43,505 bases of DNA from Gammaproteobacteria bacterium (GTDB lineage Bacteria > Pseudomonadota > Gammaproteobacteria > Thiohalobacterales > Thiohalobacteraceae), in NCBI GenBank assembly GCA_019911805.1, contig JAIOJV010000051.1, positions 1-43,505 on the forward strand, written 5' to 3'. Made by a program: the position numbers and the translations under genes. Each line of letters begins with the position of its first letter. The first letter of the stretch is position 1. A model generated the notes under the pieces. The model had not been told where the DNA came from. It saw only the letters and a list, made by a program, of their open reading frames with translations, and searched no databases. Positions 31,157-40,188 of this stretch are shown here, piece by piece.

Positions 31157-34100
31157 CTAGCGTGCGCTGCGGGCCAGGATCTCGGGTGCGGGCAGTCTCA
31201 TCGTCCGCGTCTTCCACAGCGCGTACAGCACCGGTACCACGAACAGCGACAGCAGCGGCGCGGTGAACATGCCGCCGAGCAGCGGGGCGGCGATACGCTT
31301 CATCACGTCGGAGCCGGCGCCGTCGCTGAACATGACCGGCAGCAGGCCGGCGACGATGACGGCCACCGTCATGAGCTTGGGACGTACGCGCAGCAGCGCC
31401 CCCTGGACCACGGCGGCCCGCAGTGCGGCCGGGTCGGTGAGGCGGCCATCGTGCTGGAACTCGTCCAGGGCGTTATCGAGATACAGCAGCATGATCATGC
31501 CGAACTCCGCGGCGACGCCGGCGAGCGCGATGAAGCCCACGGCCACGGCGACCGACAGGTTGTAGCCCAGGATGTAGGTCAGCCAGAAGCCGCCGACCAG
31601 CGAAAACGGCATGCACATGGCCACCAGCAGCACGCTGGGGATGCGGCGGAAATACAGGTACAGCAGCACCAACACGATCAGCGTGGTGATCGCCACGACC
31701 CAGTACAGCCGCGTCTTGGCGTGCAGCAGGTTTGCGTACTGGCCGGCCCAGGTCATGGCGTAGCCCGCGGGCAGGGTAACCTGTGCAGCCAGCGCCTCGC
31801 GGGCCTCCGCAACGTAGCCACCGAGATCGCGCCCTTCGATGTCGACGTAGACATAGCCGATGAGACGGCCGTTCTCGCTCTTGATCTGCGCCGGGCCGTC
31901 GACGACGTTCAGTTTCGCCAGCGTGCCCAGCGGCACCTGCTCGCCGCCGGGTGTCGTGACGCGGCTCGCCGCGATGGCCTGCAGGGAATCGCGCATACCG
32001 CGTGGATAGCGCAGGTTGATGGGGTAGCGTTCGCGGCCGGCGACGACCGTGCCGATGTTTTCACCGCCGATGGCGCTCTGCACGAAGCGTTGCACATCGC
32101 GCGCACTGAGGCCGTAGCGCGCCGCCTGCGCCCGGCGGATCTCCACGTCCACGTAGCGGCCGGCGGCCACCCGTTCGGCGAATACCGAGCGGGTGCCCGG
32201 TATGCCGCGGAGCACACCCTCCATCTCCTGCGCCAGGGTGGCGATACCGTCGAGGTCCGGGCCGCTGAGCCGGATACCGACGGCGCTGCGCACGCCGGTG
32301 GAGAGCATGTCGATGCGGGTGCGGATCGGATAGCCCCATGAATTGGTCAGTCCTGGCAGCTGCACCGCGCGGTCGAGGCGGCGGATGAGGTCCTCGACAC
32401 TGCCGCCGTCCGGCCATGCACTGCGCGGTTTGAGCAGGATGGTCGTCTCCAGCATCGACAGCGGCGCCGGGTCGGTGGCGCTGTCGGCACGCCCGGCCTT
32501 GCCGAACACCCGCTCGACCTCGGGCATCTGCGCGATCAGCCGGTCGGTGATCTGCAGGATGTTCGCCGCCTCGTCGATGGACAGGCCGGGCAGGGTGGTC
32601 GGCATGTACAGCAGATCACCCTCGTAGAGGGGCGGCATGAACTCGCTGCCCAGGCGCGTGATGGGCCAGAGCACGGTGGCCGACAGCAGTGCGGCGATGA
32701 TCAGAGTGGGCCCGGCATGGTCCAGCGACAGCAGCAGCGCTGGGCGGTAGAGGCGTTGCAGGAAGCGGTTCAGCGGGTTGCGGTCCTCGCGCAGGATGCG
32801 GCCACGGATGAAGGCGCCCATCAGTACCGGTGTCAGTGTGACTGCGAGCCCGGCGCTGGCGGCCATGGCGTAGGTCTTGGTGTAGGCGAGCGGCGCGAAC
32901 AACCGGCCCTCCTGACCGGTCAGGGTGAATACCGGCAGGAAGGACACGGTGATGATCAGCAGCGACACGAACAGCGCCGGCCCGACCTCGACCGCGCTGG
33001 CGCGGGCCACGGCCCAAGGGTCGGGGGCGGGGCCGGCGCGCTCCAGGTGCTTGTGCATGTTCTCGATCATGACGATGGCCGCATCGACCATGGCACCGAT
33101 GGCGATGGCGATGCCGCCCAGCGACATGATGTTCGCCGACACCCCCTGCTGCTGCATGACGATGAAGGCCGTCAGGATGCCGATCGGCAGGGTGATGACT
33201 GCCACCAGCGACGAGCGCAGGTGGAACAGGAACAGCAGGCACACCAGCGCGACGGCGATGGATTCCTCGACCAGCTTGGCGCGCAGATTGTCCACCGCGC
33301 GCGTGATCAGCCCGGAACGATCGTAGGTGACGACGATCTCGACACCCGGCGGCAGGCCGTTCTTCAGTTCCTCCAGACGCGTCTTTACCCGCGCCGCGGT
33401 CTCCAGGGCATTGTGTCCATGGCGCATGACGACGATGCCGCCGGTGACCTCGCCCTCACCGTCGAGATCCGCCACGCCGCGGCGCGGCGCCGGGCCGGTC
33501 TGCACATCCGCGACGTCGCGCAGGCGCAGCGGCAGACCACGCGTATCGAGCCCGAGGGGGATGTCACGGAAATCGTCCAGCGTGCGCAGGTAGCCGTCGG
33601 TGGTGATCATATATTCGGCGTGACCCATCTCCACCACGGAGCCGCCGCCGGCGACGTTGCTATCGCGCACTGCCCGGCCGACCCGGTCGAGGTCGAGGCG
33701 GTAGCGTGCCAGACGGTCAGGGTCGACCTCGATCTGGAACTGCCGGACCATGCCGCCGACGCTGGCGACCTCGGCCACGCCCGGCAGGCTCTGCAGTTCG
33801 TACTTCAGGAAGAAATCCTGCAGCGCACGCAGCTCGCCGGCATCGTAGCGGTTGTCACGATCCACCAGGGCGTATTCGAAGATCCAGCCGACGCCCGAGG
33901 CATCCGGGCCGAGCGCCGGTGCGACACCGTCGGGCAGGCGTGTGCCGAGCTGGGAGAGCTGTTCGGTCACGCGGTTGCGCGCCCAGTAGGGCTCGGTGCC
34001 GTCGGCGAAGATGACGTACACATAGGACTCGCCGAACATCGAGAAGCCGCGTACGGCCGTCGACCCCGGCACCGCCAGCAGGGCGCTGGCCAGCGGATAG

Positions 34101-34297
34101 GTGATCTGATCCTCGACCAGGCGCGGCGCCTGTCCGGGATAGCCAGTCTTGACGATGACCTGGATGTCGGACAGATCGGGGATGGCATCGAGCGGCATGT
34201 GGCGGGCGGACTGCACGCCCCAGACCGTCAGGACCAGTGCCCCGAGCACCACCAGCAGACGGTTGTCCAGCGACCACTCGATGATGCGCTGCAGCAT
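31157..34297 (-). CDS. Second CusA-type Cu(I)/Ag(I) RND pump
   Basis: 1046-residue RND transporter of the CusA branch. The methionine triad is conserved as Met565 (DLLYMPTTLP), Met615 (APLSMLET) and Met664 (RIDMLSTG), and [14 protein letters not shown] gives the relay Asp. It is clearly different in sequence from the pump at 19111, so not a recent duplicate. It follows a CusB-type adaptor by two bases; no outer channel gene is in this unit, so it must borrow one, e.g. the CusC at 16366. Confidence 0.92.
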   Translation of the reverse strand: MLQRIIEWSLDNRLLVVLGALVLTVWGVQSARHMPLDAIPDLSDIQVIVKTGYPGQAPRLVEDQITYPLASALLAVPGSTAVRGFSMFGESYVYVIFADGTEPYWARNRVTEQLSQLGTRLPDGVAPALGPDASGVGWIFEYALVDRDNRYDAGELRALQDFFLKYELQSLPGVAEVASVGGMVRQFQIEVDPDRLARYRLDLDRVGRAVRDSNVAGGGSVVEMGHAEYMITTDGYLRTLDDFRDIPLGLDTRGLPLRLRDVADVQTGPAPRRGVADLDGEGEVTGGIVVMRHGHNALETAARVKTRLEELKNGLPPGVEIVVTYDRSGLITRAVDNLRAKLVEESIAVALVCLLFLFHLRSSLVAVITLPIGILTAFIVMQQQGVSANIMSLGGIAIAIGAMVDAAIVMIENMHKHLERAGPAPDPWAVARASAVEVGPALFVSLLIITVSFLPVFTLTGQEGRLFAPLAYTKTYAMAASAGLAVTLTPVLMGAFIRGRILREDRNPLNRFLQRLYRPALLLSLDHAGPTLIIAALLSATVLWPITRLGSEFMPPLYEGDLLYMPTTLPGLSIDEAANILQITDRLIAQMPEVERVFGKAGRADSATDPAPLSMLETTILLKPRSAWPDGGSVEDLIRRLDRAVQLPGLTNSWGYPIRTRIDMLSTGVRSAVGIRLSGPDLDGIATLAQEMEGVLRGIPGTRSVFAERVAAGRYVDVEIRRAQAARYGLSARDVQRFVQSAIGGENIGTVVAGRERYPINLRYPRGMRDSLQAIAASRVTTPGGEQVPLGTLAKLNVVDGPAQIKSENGRLIGYVYVDIEGRDLGGYVAEAREALAAQVTLPAGYAMTWAGQYANLLHAKTRLYWVVAITTLIVLVLLYLYFRRIPSVLLVAMCMPFSLVGGFWLTYILGYNLSVAVAVGFIALAGVAAEFGMIMLLYLDNALDEFQHDGRLTDPAALRAAVVQGALLRVRPKLMTVAVIVAGLLPVMFSDGAGSDVMKRIAAPLLGGMFTAPLLSLFVVPVLYALWKTRTMRLPAPEILARSAR

Positions 34298-34299
34298 GC

Positions 34300-35607
34300 C
34301 TACGGCCCGCTTCGCAGCCGCTGGATGCTGTCGTTCAGGGAGGCGGCGGCATCCAGCAGGAACTGGCCGTTCACCGCGACCTCGGCACCCGACTCCAGAC
34401 CGGCGGCGATCTCGACGAACGCCTCGGTCTCCATACCGGTCTCCACCGGCACGGGCAGAAAATGGCCATCACCGCGGCTCAGCATGACGCGTGCGCCACT
34501 GCCGGTGCGGATGATCGCCGAGCGCGGTATGGCCAGTACCGTGCGGGCCGCACCGCTGACGACGACATCGACGAAGCTGCCGGGGACCAGCCGCTGTTGC
34601 GGGTCGCGCACGGCCAGGCGCGCCTTGCGGGTGCGGGCGAGGCCTTCGACCACCGGGCTGGCGAATTGCAACGTGCCGCGCACCCGCAGCCGTCCGCTGT
34701 CCTGCGCCCGTACCGCCACCGGATCGCCTTCCCGCACCCAGGCGAGCTGATCAGGATAGAGCTCGAAGTCGATCCACAGCGCTGCGGCATCGGCCAGCGA
34801 CAGCAGGGTCTTCGCAGGCGTCACATAGTCGCCTTCGCGCACGTCGAGCCGCGTGACGAAACCCGTGCGCGGGGCACGCACCGTCACGATGTCCACGGTA
34901 CGGCGCTTTTCGTCGAGTGCGGTGAGGGTGTCGCGGTCGATGTCCGTATAGGCGAACTGCTCGCGCAGCCGGATGCGCTCACGCGCCAGGCTGGCGGCCA
35001 CCCGGGCACTCTGCCCGACGAGGTTGGTTATGCCGGCCAGCAACTGGTCGCGCCGCTGCAGCAACTCGATGTATTCGCGCTGGCGTTTCACCAGCGCCGG
35101 TGAATAGATGGCATACAGAGGGGCACCGGCCTGCACGGTCTGACCGACGGCATTCACGTGCAGGCGTTTCACCCAGCCGTCGGTCTTGGGCGTGATGTTC
35201 AGGCTGGTGGACTGATCGAGAACGATCTCGCCATAGGTGCGGATGTCACGACTCAGTTCGCGCTCCGTGGCCGTCGCCAGACGCACGCCCATGCGCTGAC
35301 GGGTGGCGGTGTCGATGGTTACGCCTGTCGTGGCATGCGCATGGTCGTGTTCGGCCTTCACCAGGTCCATGCCGCAGATGGGGCAGTCGCCGGGGTGGTC
35401 CTGGACGATCTGCGGGTGCATGGGACACACCCAGGCCTCCGTCACCTCGGGCGCGATCGCGATGGCGGGCAGCGCGGTGTCTGCCGGCGTCCCGTTGGCC
35501 GACATGCGCGGGCGGGCGCCGGCCGCGGGGTCGGTGTAATAGGCATAGCCACCGAGCAGCGAGGCCAGAAGGACGATGGAGATCGGCAGGATGCGTCGCA
35601 TAATCAT
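34300..35607 (-). CDS. Second CusB-type adaptor with Cys-containing metal-binding domain
   Basis: 435 residues from ATG 35607 (an ATG two codons later is equally possible). N-terminal anchor ILPISIVLLASLLGGYAYY, then a heavy-metal-binding domain with VCPMHPQIVQDHPGDCPICG followed by MDL (about 59-81), a His cluster, and the standard adaptor domains ending at about 435. Unlike the adaptor at 17625 it has the Cys form of the metal domain and no CusF-like tail. It sits 74 bases behind a gene for a free-standing copy of the same metal domain. Confidence 0.88.
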   Translation of the reverse strand: MIMRRILPISIVLLASLLGGYAYYTDPAAGARPRMSANGTPADTALPAIAIAPEVTEAWVCPMHPQIVQDHPGDCPICGMDLVKAEHDHAHATTGVTIDTATRQRMGVRLATATERELSRDIRTYGEIVLDQSTSLNITPKTDGWVKRLHVNAVGQTVQAGAPLYAIYSPALVKRQREYIELLQRRDQLLAGITNLVGQSARVAASLARERIRLREQFAYTDIDRDTLTALDEKRRTVDIVTVRAPRTGFVTRLDVREGDYVTPAKTLLSLADAAALWIDFELYPDQLAWVREGDPVAVRAQDSGRLRVRGTLQFASPVVEGLARTRKARLAVRDPQQRLVPGSFVDVVVSGAARTVLAIPRSAIIRTGSGARVMLSRGDGHFLPVPVETGMETEAFVEIAAGLESGAEVAVNGQFLLDAAASLNDSIQRLRSGP

Positions 35608-35681
35608 GCACGGTCGCGGGGATAGGGGCTGTGCCAGGGGGCACCGGTGGAAGACCGGCCGGTACAGGTGGATGCAGGCCC

Positions 35682-35957
35682 CTAGTGGGGGTCCGTCGCG
35701 TCGCGGACCAGCCTCATCTTGCATTCCGGACAACGGCCCGGCTCGTGACTTTCGACCTCGGGGTGCATCGGGCAGTACCAGAGGTCATCGCCGTCGGCCT
35801 CGAGGTCGTCGACGATCTGGCCGACGGCCGCCATCTGTTGGGCCGGCGGATGCGTCGTAGCCTCGGCCGCCCCTGCAGGTGCGACCATCAGGGCGCAGGT
35901 GGCGACGGCGAGCGCGGCGATGAGGCTGCGGACGGTGTACCAGTGAAAGCGGTGCAT
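35682..35957 (-). CDS. Small exported heavy-metal-binding-domain protein
   Basis: 91 residues: a signal peptide (about 1-31, ending APAGAA) and a C-terminal domain WYCPMHPEVESHEPGRCPEC with KMRLV, the Cys/Met/His metal-binding fold also found at the N-terminus of the adaptor downstream. The ATG at 35957, with GGGAGA upstream, is preferred over one seven codons earlier. Probably a periplasmic copper donor to the CusBA pair. It lies 78 bases after nirK in the same direction. Confidence 0.78.
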   Translation of the reverse strand: MHRFHWYTVRSLIAALAVATCALMVAPAGAAEATTHPPAQQMAAVGQIVDDLEADGDDLWYCPMHPEVESHEPGRCPECKMRLVRDATDPH

Positions 35958-36001
35958 ACGGAATCTCCCGGGTTGCAACGGTAGTCAATGTGATGGTGGA
36001 G

Positions 36002-36029
36002 ACGGGGTGGCGGGGACCCGCCACCCCGT
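36002..36029 (-). terminator. Strong hairpin between nirK and the metal-binding gene
   Basis: A perfect 12-bp stem (ACGGGGTGGCGG / CCGCCACCCCGT) with a four-base GGAC-type loop lies just after the nirK stop. There is no U-tract, so it may protect the 3' end of the nirK message or cause partial termination before the downstream copper genes. Confidence 0.45.
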
Positions 36030-36035
36030 AGGCGG

Positions 36036-36971
36036 TCAGCGCACCAGGATCTGATCACCACGACCCATTTCGGGGTCGGCGTCATCGGAGAACATCAGTA
36101 CGGCGATCGCGCCGGTCAGCGCACTCTTCATCGAATGGGTGACGATGGCGTTGGCGCCCTCGACCGGCGAGATCAGGTCGAAGGTGGCGGCATCGCCGGG
36201 ACCGACCACGAGGCTCTGCATGCCCACCGTGACGTTCTGAGGGTTGCCGCTGGCATAGACACGGTCCCAGATACCGGCGATGGGATGGAAGGACGAGAAC
36301 TCGTTGGGACCGGCGTTCACGAAATAGATGCGTACGCGTTCGCCAGGCTTGGCCTGCAGCCAGCGGGTGGCGGCCGGGTCGTGTACCGGGTCATATTTGA
36401 AGATGCCGCCGTTGAACATGACGTTGCTCCACTCGTTGCGCATCATCGCTTCCTTGGCATCCGGGTTCGGATACAACTCGGACTGGATGAGCACATACTC
36501 GCGATCCGCCTTGGGCATGGCGTTTGGATCCTTGGGGTCCACGATGATGGCGCCGAACATGCCGCGGGCGATGTGCTGGATCATCGGATCGGAGCCGCAG
36601 TGATAGAAGAATATACCGGGATAATCCGCCGTGTAGGTGAAGGTCTTGGTCTCGCCCGGCTTGATGGAGCCGAAGTCCTCCACCACGTCCACCCGCGCGG
36701 CATGGAAATCCATCGAGTGAGAGTTCTTGTTTTCCTTGTCGTTGACCAGGGTGAACTCCACCGTATCCCCTTCGGTGACCCGCACGAGCGGACCCGGCAC
36801 CGTGCCGTCGAAGGTCCAGGTCTTGTACATCGTACCCTTGTTGTCAATCGGCAGATCGACCTCTTCGACATGAATGGTGACCTTGACGACCTCGGCAAGG
36901 ACCGGTGCGGACAGTACAGTCAGTGCCGCCGCCAGTGCGATCGCGTGGCCAGCGTGGTTATGTATCGACAT
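36036..36971 (-). CDS. nirK: Copper-containing nitrite reductase
   Basis: Periplasmic enzyme reducing nitrite to NO. 311 residues: signal peptide to about 27 and two cupredoxin domains. Type 1 copper ligands are His85, Cys125, His133 and Met138; type 2 ligands are His90, His124 and His279; catalytic Asp88 and His229 are present. All are in the usual motifs (HSMDFH, FYHC, HIARGMFG, SSFHPIAG, THSMKSAL). Start at 36971 is preferred because GAGGA is six bases upstream; the ATG at 36977 touches that site. Last gene of the ncgABC-nirK operon. Confidence 0.94.
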   Translation of the reverse strand: MSIHNHAGHAIALAAALTVLSAPVLAEVVKVTIHVEEVDLPIDNKGTMYKTWTFDGTVPGPLVRVTEGDTVEFTLVNDKENKNSHSMDFHAARVDVVEDFGSIKPGETKTFTYTADYPGIFFYHCGSDPMIQHIARGMFGAIIVDPKDPNAMPKADREYVLIQSELYPNPDAKEAMMRNEWSNVMFNGGIFKYDPVHDPAATRWLQAKPGERVRIYFVNAGPNEFSSFHPIAGIWDRVYASGNPQNVTVGMQSLVVGPGDAATFDLISPVEGANAIVTHSMKSALTGAIAVLMFSDDADPEMGRGDQILVR

Positions 36972-36983
36972 GTTCATTCCTCG

Positions 36984-37376
36984 TTATTGGTTGCTACCGC
37001 AGTTACAGACATGGCGCAGATATGCCACCATTTCCTCGATCTCTTCCGCCGACAGGACGTTGCCCCAGGCCGGCATCAATACCGATTTGTTCACCGCCAG
37101 GCCACCATCCCGGATGGCATGGAGGAGCTCCTCGTCGGGGATGTCGGTCATGCCCTTGGCGTCGCTGTGGTCGCGCGGCTGTACGGACATATGCTGGCTG
37201 TTGATGCCGTTGCCATTGCGCTCGATGCCGTGGCACTGCACACAATAGGTGTCGTAATTGCGTGTGGCACGTGCGTGCACATCGGATGCCGCGCCGGCAG
37301 GTGCCGCGAGCAGCATCAGACAGGCCACGGAGACGGCTGTGGAGATGCGTATCGATAGCGATCGGATGGGATTCAT
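36984..37376 (-). CDS. ncgC: Mono-haem class I cytochrome c (NcgC-like)
   Basis: 130 residues: signal peptide to about 30, haem site CVQCH at 45-49, then a His-containing loop, and a distal Met in NKSVLMPAWG. The tail ends HVCNCGSNQ with two extra cysteines. Its start overlaps the previous gene by four bases and AGGGGG precedes it; nirK follows 12 bases later. Likely part of the electron route to NirK, as in the Nitrosomonas ncgABC-nirK cluster. The symbol is by gene order rather than close identity. Confidence 0.8.
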   Translation of the reverse strand: MNPIRSLSIRISTAVSVACLMLLAAPAGAASDVHARATRNYDTYCVQCHGIERNGNGINSQHMSVQPRDHSDAKGMTDIPDEELLHAIRDGGLAVNKSVLMPAWGNVLSAEEIEEMVAYLRHVCNCGSNQ

Positions 37377-38065
37377 GGCGTGGCCCCCTTGCTGTTGAGT
37401 TGGACGATGTAGCCCGTGAGCCGCTGCAGATCCGGCTCGGACAGATCCAGCGTGGGCATCCAGATCCCCGGATCGAACGCCTGCGGGTCTTTGATGTAGG
37501 CGTAGATGTAATCCGGCTGCAGGCGCTCTGCCGCCGTATACAGTTCCGCACCGCTCGCTGCGCCGGCATCGGGCTCGGCACTGTGACAGGCCCCACAGCC
37601 GCGCAGTTTATTGAAGAACATGGCACCCATCCTGGCGTTGACCTTGCCGCCCTTGTAGGCGTCGGGCTGCACCAGGCCATCCGGGGCCGTCAGTGTCATC
37701 AGATACTCAGCCGCAGCCTTGGCGTCGGCGGCCGATAGCTGCAGGTGCGGCTTCAGCGTCGTTTCATCCACCGCATCCTCCGCATCGGTCGCCTTGATGT
37801 GCTTGGTGTAGAACTCGCCGGCTGAGCGGATGCGCGTCGGCTCCTGCAGCCAGGACTCCAGCCAGGCCTGGTTGAACTTGCTGCCGGCGTAATGCAGATC
37901 CGGACCCTTGCGCTCCCACAGATGGGTGAGGCCGGGTTTCTCCGGCTTCACCACCGCATGACAGGCGATGCATTGGGATTCGACGATGGTCTGGCCGTTC
38001 TGGGCCTGGGCAGAGGCGGACGCGACCAGCCCTACCGCCGCGGCAATGAAGGTTATTCGTTTCAT
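37373..38065 (-). CDS. ncgB: Di-haem cytochrome c (NcgB-like)
   Basis: 230 residues: signal peptide to about 22 and two haem sites, CIACH at 32-36 and CGACH at 157-161. Each sits in a class I-type domain, with WMPTLDLSEPDLQRLTGYI as the C-terminal helix block. AAGGAG precedes the ATG. It is the second gene of the ncgABC-nirK cluster and overlaps ncgC by four bases. Predicted periplasmic electron carrier between the membrane chain and NirK. Confidence 0.82.
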   Translation of the reverse strand: MKRITFIAAAVGLVASASAQAQNGQTIVESQCIACHAVVKPEKPGLTHLWERKGPDLHYAGSKFNQAWLESWLQEPTRIRSAGEFYTKHIKATDAEDAVDETTLKPHLQLSAADAKAAAEYLMTLTAPDGLVQPDAYKGGKVNARMGAMFFNKLRGCGACHSAEPDAGAASGAELYTAAERLQPDYIYAYIKDPQAFDPGIWMPTLDLSEPDLQRLTGYIVQLNSKGATP

Positions 38066-38079
38066 GTGCGACTCCTTTG

Positions 38080-39135
38080 TTACTCGATGGCCTGTCCCTG
38101 GAAGACCGCTGCGTCATACATGCCATGCGGCTTCTTCAGGGATTCTTCATAGTAGAAATCCGGTGCGAACTGCTTGTCCTTCCAGGCGTAGAAGTCGTCC
38201 TTGGCGCTGATCTCGGTGTACTCGATCACCGTCATCATGCCGCCCATGGGTTTGTCGCCGTTCAGGGTGTGTGTATCGACGTGGTCGTGGACCATCCAGC
38301 GACCGGGGTTGTCGGCCCGCAGGATGAGGTCGTAGCGTTCACCCGGATGGACCACGATCGTATCGGCCTCGTAAGGGGCCGGCAGTGGACGGCCATCCTT
38401 GAAGGCCACCTCGAAGACGTGTCCATGGATGTGGATGGCATGGGCGAGATCACCGGCACCGATCAGCCGCAGGCGAACCACGTCGCCGCGGCTGACGCGG
38501 AGTGGTTGTGAATCCGGATAGGCCTTGCCGTTGATGGTGAAGAAATCGAAGACATCACCCGGTACGCCACCGTAGCCGGGCTTGAAGGCCCAGGCGGAGG
38601 CCCAGTCGGACAACATCAGGATGAAGTCCTTGGTGACCTCCTTCTCGATCGGTGTGGGTTCCTTCGGGTCGATGATGAAGGGGCCCCACATGCCGCGCAT
38701 CGTGACATGCTCGTTGACGTTGACGTGACAGTGATACCACATGGTGCCCGAGGGTTCGGCGGTGAACGTGTAGGTGAAGGTGTCCCCGGGTTTGATGGCC
38801 GGCTGGGTGACATCGGGTACACCGTCCATCTGCCAGGTACCGCGCTGCAGCAGTCCATGCCAGTGGATGGTGTGTGGCAGGGTGGTGAGGTTGTTGACGT
38901 TGACGGTGACCTCGTCACCTTCCTTCACGTGGATCAGGGGACCGGGGACCTGCCCGTTGAAGGCGAAGGTATGGAAATCCTGCTTGCCCACGAGGGTTAT
39001 CTTGGTGTCCTCGATGTTCATTTCGAACGTGTGCGCCTCCGCCCAGCCCAGAGTCGGCGCGGCGCACGCCAGGGCTAGGGACGTCAGCATGGCGGAACGG
39101 CAATGGTGAATTCTTGTCGCAGGTGTCGTGTTCAC
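38080..39135 (-). CDS. ncgA: Two-domain multicopper oxidase (NcgA-like)
   Basis: 351 residues: signal peptide and two cupredoxin domains. Copper motifs are HTIHWHG (88-94), WYHCHVNVNEH (133-143), HAIHIHGHVFEV (232-243) and HDHVDTHTLNGDKPMGGM (283-300). They give a type 1 site and a trinuclear centre, so it should reduce oxygen rather than nitrite. GTG at 39135 is chosen because GGAGG lies five bases upstream. In Nitrosomonas the equivalent gene contributes to nitrite tolerance. The promoter is overlapped by an NsrR box. Confidence 0.87.
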   Translation of the reverse strand: MNTTPATRIHHCRSAMLTSLALACAAPTLGWAEAHTFEMNIEDTKITLVGKQDFHTFAFNGQVPGPLIHVKEGDEVTVNVNNLTTLPHTIHWHGLLQRGTWQMDGVPDVTQPAIKPGDTFTYTFTAEPSGTMWYHCHVNVNEHVTMRGMWGPFIIDPKEPTPIEKEVTKDFILMLSDWASAWAFKPGYGGVPGDVFDFFTINGKAYPDSQPLRVSRGDVVRLRLIGAGDLAHAIHIHGHVFEVAFKDGRPLPAPYEADTIVVHPGERYDLILRADNPGRWMVHDHVDTHTLNGDKPMGGMMTVIEYTEISAKDDFYAWKDKQFAPDFYYEESLKKPHGMYDAAVFQGQAIE

Positions 39136-39161
39136 TCCGGCCTCCGATCGGTCCAGTCTTA

Positions 39162-39184
39162 AAGGTGCATGTAAGATACATCTT
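39162..39184. promoter_or_regulatory. NsrR box over the ncgA promoter
   Basis: AAGGTGCAT-GTAAG-ATACATCTT is a near-perfect match to the NsrR operator (AAGATGCATTT...ATACATCTT type). It lies between divergent ncgA and nsrR and covers the -10 of the ncgA promoter, so nitrosylated NsrR should release it. Confidence 0.88.
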
Positions 39185-39200
39185 AAAGATTGTCTGTCAA
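39173..39200 (-). promoter_or_regulatory. ncgA promoter
   Basis: On the minus strand TTGACA (39195-39200) and TATCTT (39173-39178) are spaced 16 bases apart, a strong sigma-70 pair. The expected start is near 39166, inside the NsrR box, about 30 bases before the GTG. Confidence 0.75.
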
Positions 39201-39274
39201 GAGTTCTTGAACGCGCTAGCGACTACACTGTCTCTTGAAGGACTGGCCGCCGACGGCCCTGAATACACCGCTTG

Positions 39275-39280
39275 TATAAT
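39275..39280 (+). promoter_or_regulatory. -10 element of nsrR
   Basis: A perfect TATAAT at 39275-39280 lies 72 bases before the nsrR ATG. No good -35 stands at 16-18 bases, so nsrR may be weakly or constitutively expressed. The NsrR box is about 90 bases upstream of this element, so autoregulation would be weak. Confidence 0.45.
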
Positions 39281-39352
39281 GGAATTCGAACCGGCAGCAT
39301 GAGTCGCAAGCACGTGGCGACCGCGCTGACCGGTCAGCGGGTGGAGAAGACG

Positions 39353-39823
39353 ATGCAACTGACACGATTCACCGACTACTCACTGCGCACCCTGATGTAC
39401 CTGGGGCTGAACGACGAGCGCCTGGTGACCATTGCCGAGATCGCGGAGATGTACCGGGTCTCGGAGAACCACCTCATGAAGATCGTCCACCGCCTCGGCC
39501 AGTACGGCTATATCGAGACGGTGCGTGGCAAGGGGGGTGGTATGCGGCTCGCACGGCCGGCGGAGGAGATCCACATCGGTGAGCTGGTCAGCGATACCGA
39601 AGAGAACATGGATCTCGCCGAGTGTTTCAACCCGCGCAATCGCGATTGCCCGATGCTGCCCGAGTGCGCGTTGCAGGCCGCGCTCATGGTGGCGCGCGCG
39701 AGTTTTCTGGAGACGTTGAACAACTATACTGTGTCGGATCTCATCGCCAATCAGCATGCCGGCGGTGAGGTGGTGGTCAAATTTCTTGAGCGCAAGAACA
39801 AGGTCCGCGGGAAACACAGCTGA
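39353..39823 (+). CDS. nsrR: NsrR, nitric oxide-sensing Rrf2-family repressor
   Basis: 156 residues starting MQLTRFTDYSLRTLMYLG, the NsrR N-terminus. It has a winged helix with a recognition helix around VSENHLMKIVHRL and a 'wing' RGKGGGMRLARP. The Fe-S cluster ligands are Cys91, Cys99 and Cys105, and Asp8 occupies the position of the fourth ligand known in Streptomyces NsrR. NO destroys DNA binding, relieving repression. GGAGAAG precedes the ATG; an ATG 18 codons earlier (39299) lacks family support. It is divergent from ncgA with its box between. Confidence 0.92.
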   Translation: MQLTRFTDYSLRTLMYLGLNDERLVTIAEIAEMYRVSENHLMKIVHRLGQYGYIETVRGKGGGMRLARPAEEIHIGELVSDTEENMDLAECFNPRNRDCPMLPECALQAALMVARASFLETLNNYTVSDLIANQHAGGEVVVKFLERKNKVRGKHS

Positions 39824-39945
39824 CAAGGGCTGTCCGGAGTGTGTGCCGGGCAGGTCGCGAGGTGACCGCGGGGGCGGATCGGGGTTGGAATCGGCCGGCC
39901 GCGCTCAAGGTCGCCCGACACGATAACCATCAGATGAGGTGATGC

Positions 39946-40185
39946 ATGCGCGGATTCGTACCACCGGATCCCGAGACCGGGGTCTCGGACGTGCGGTTTG
40001 CGGTGATCTACACGCTGCGCCTGAACCGCACGCGCTTCCCGGCGGGGAACGTCGAGGTCGTGGACTCGGAGGCGGCGGCGCAGGCCGGTGCCGACCCCGC
40101 GGAGAACCGCTATCCGGCATCGGTGATCGGTCCCTCCAAGTCCTCCGAAGGGCAGTTCATCTACTACCTGCAACGCTGGCTGTAG
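39946..40185 (+). CDS. Conserved small protein of unknown function
   Basis: 79 residues, hydrophilic, no signal peptide or cysteines. It contains FAVIYTLRLNRTRFPAGNV, EVVDSEAAAQAG and YPASVIGPSKSSEGQFIYYL, patterns I associate with a conserved but uncharacterised gammaproteobacterial family. GAGGTG precedes the ATG. It lies 122 bases after nsrR in the same direction and converges on nadA with three bases between the stops. Confidence 0.7.
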   Translation: MRGFVPPDPETGVSDVRFAVIYTLRLNRTRFPAGNVEVVDSEAAAQAGADPAENRYPASVIGPSKSSEGQFIYYLQRWL

Positions 40186-40188
40186 GCC

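Noticed and set aside
32717-34750. 677-codon plus-strand frame opposite the second cusA
   Set aside because: Same kind of antisense shadow; the minus strand carries the conserved pump residues.
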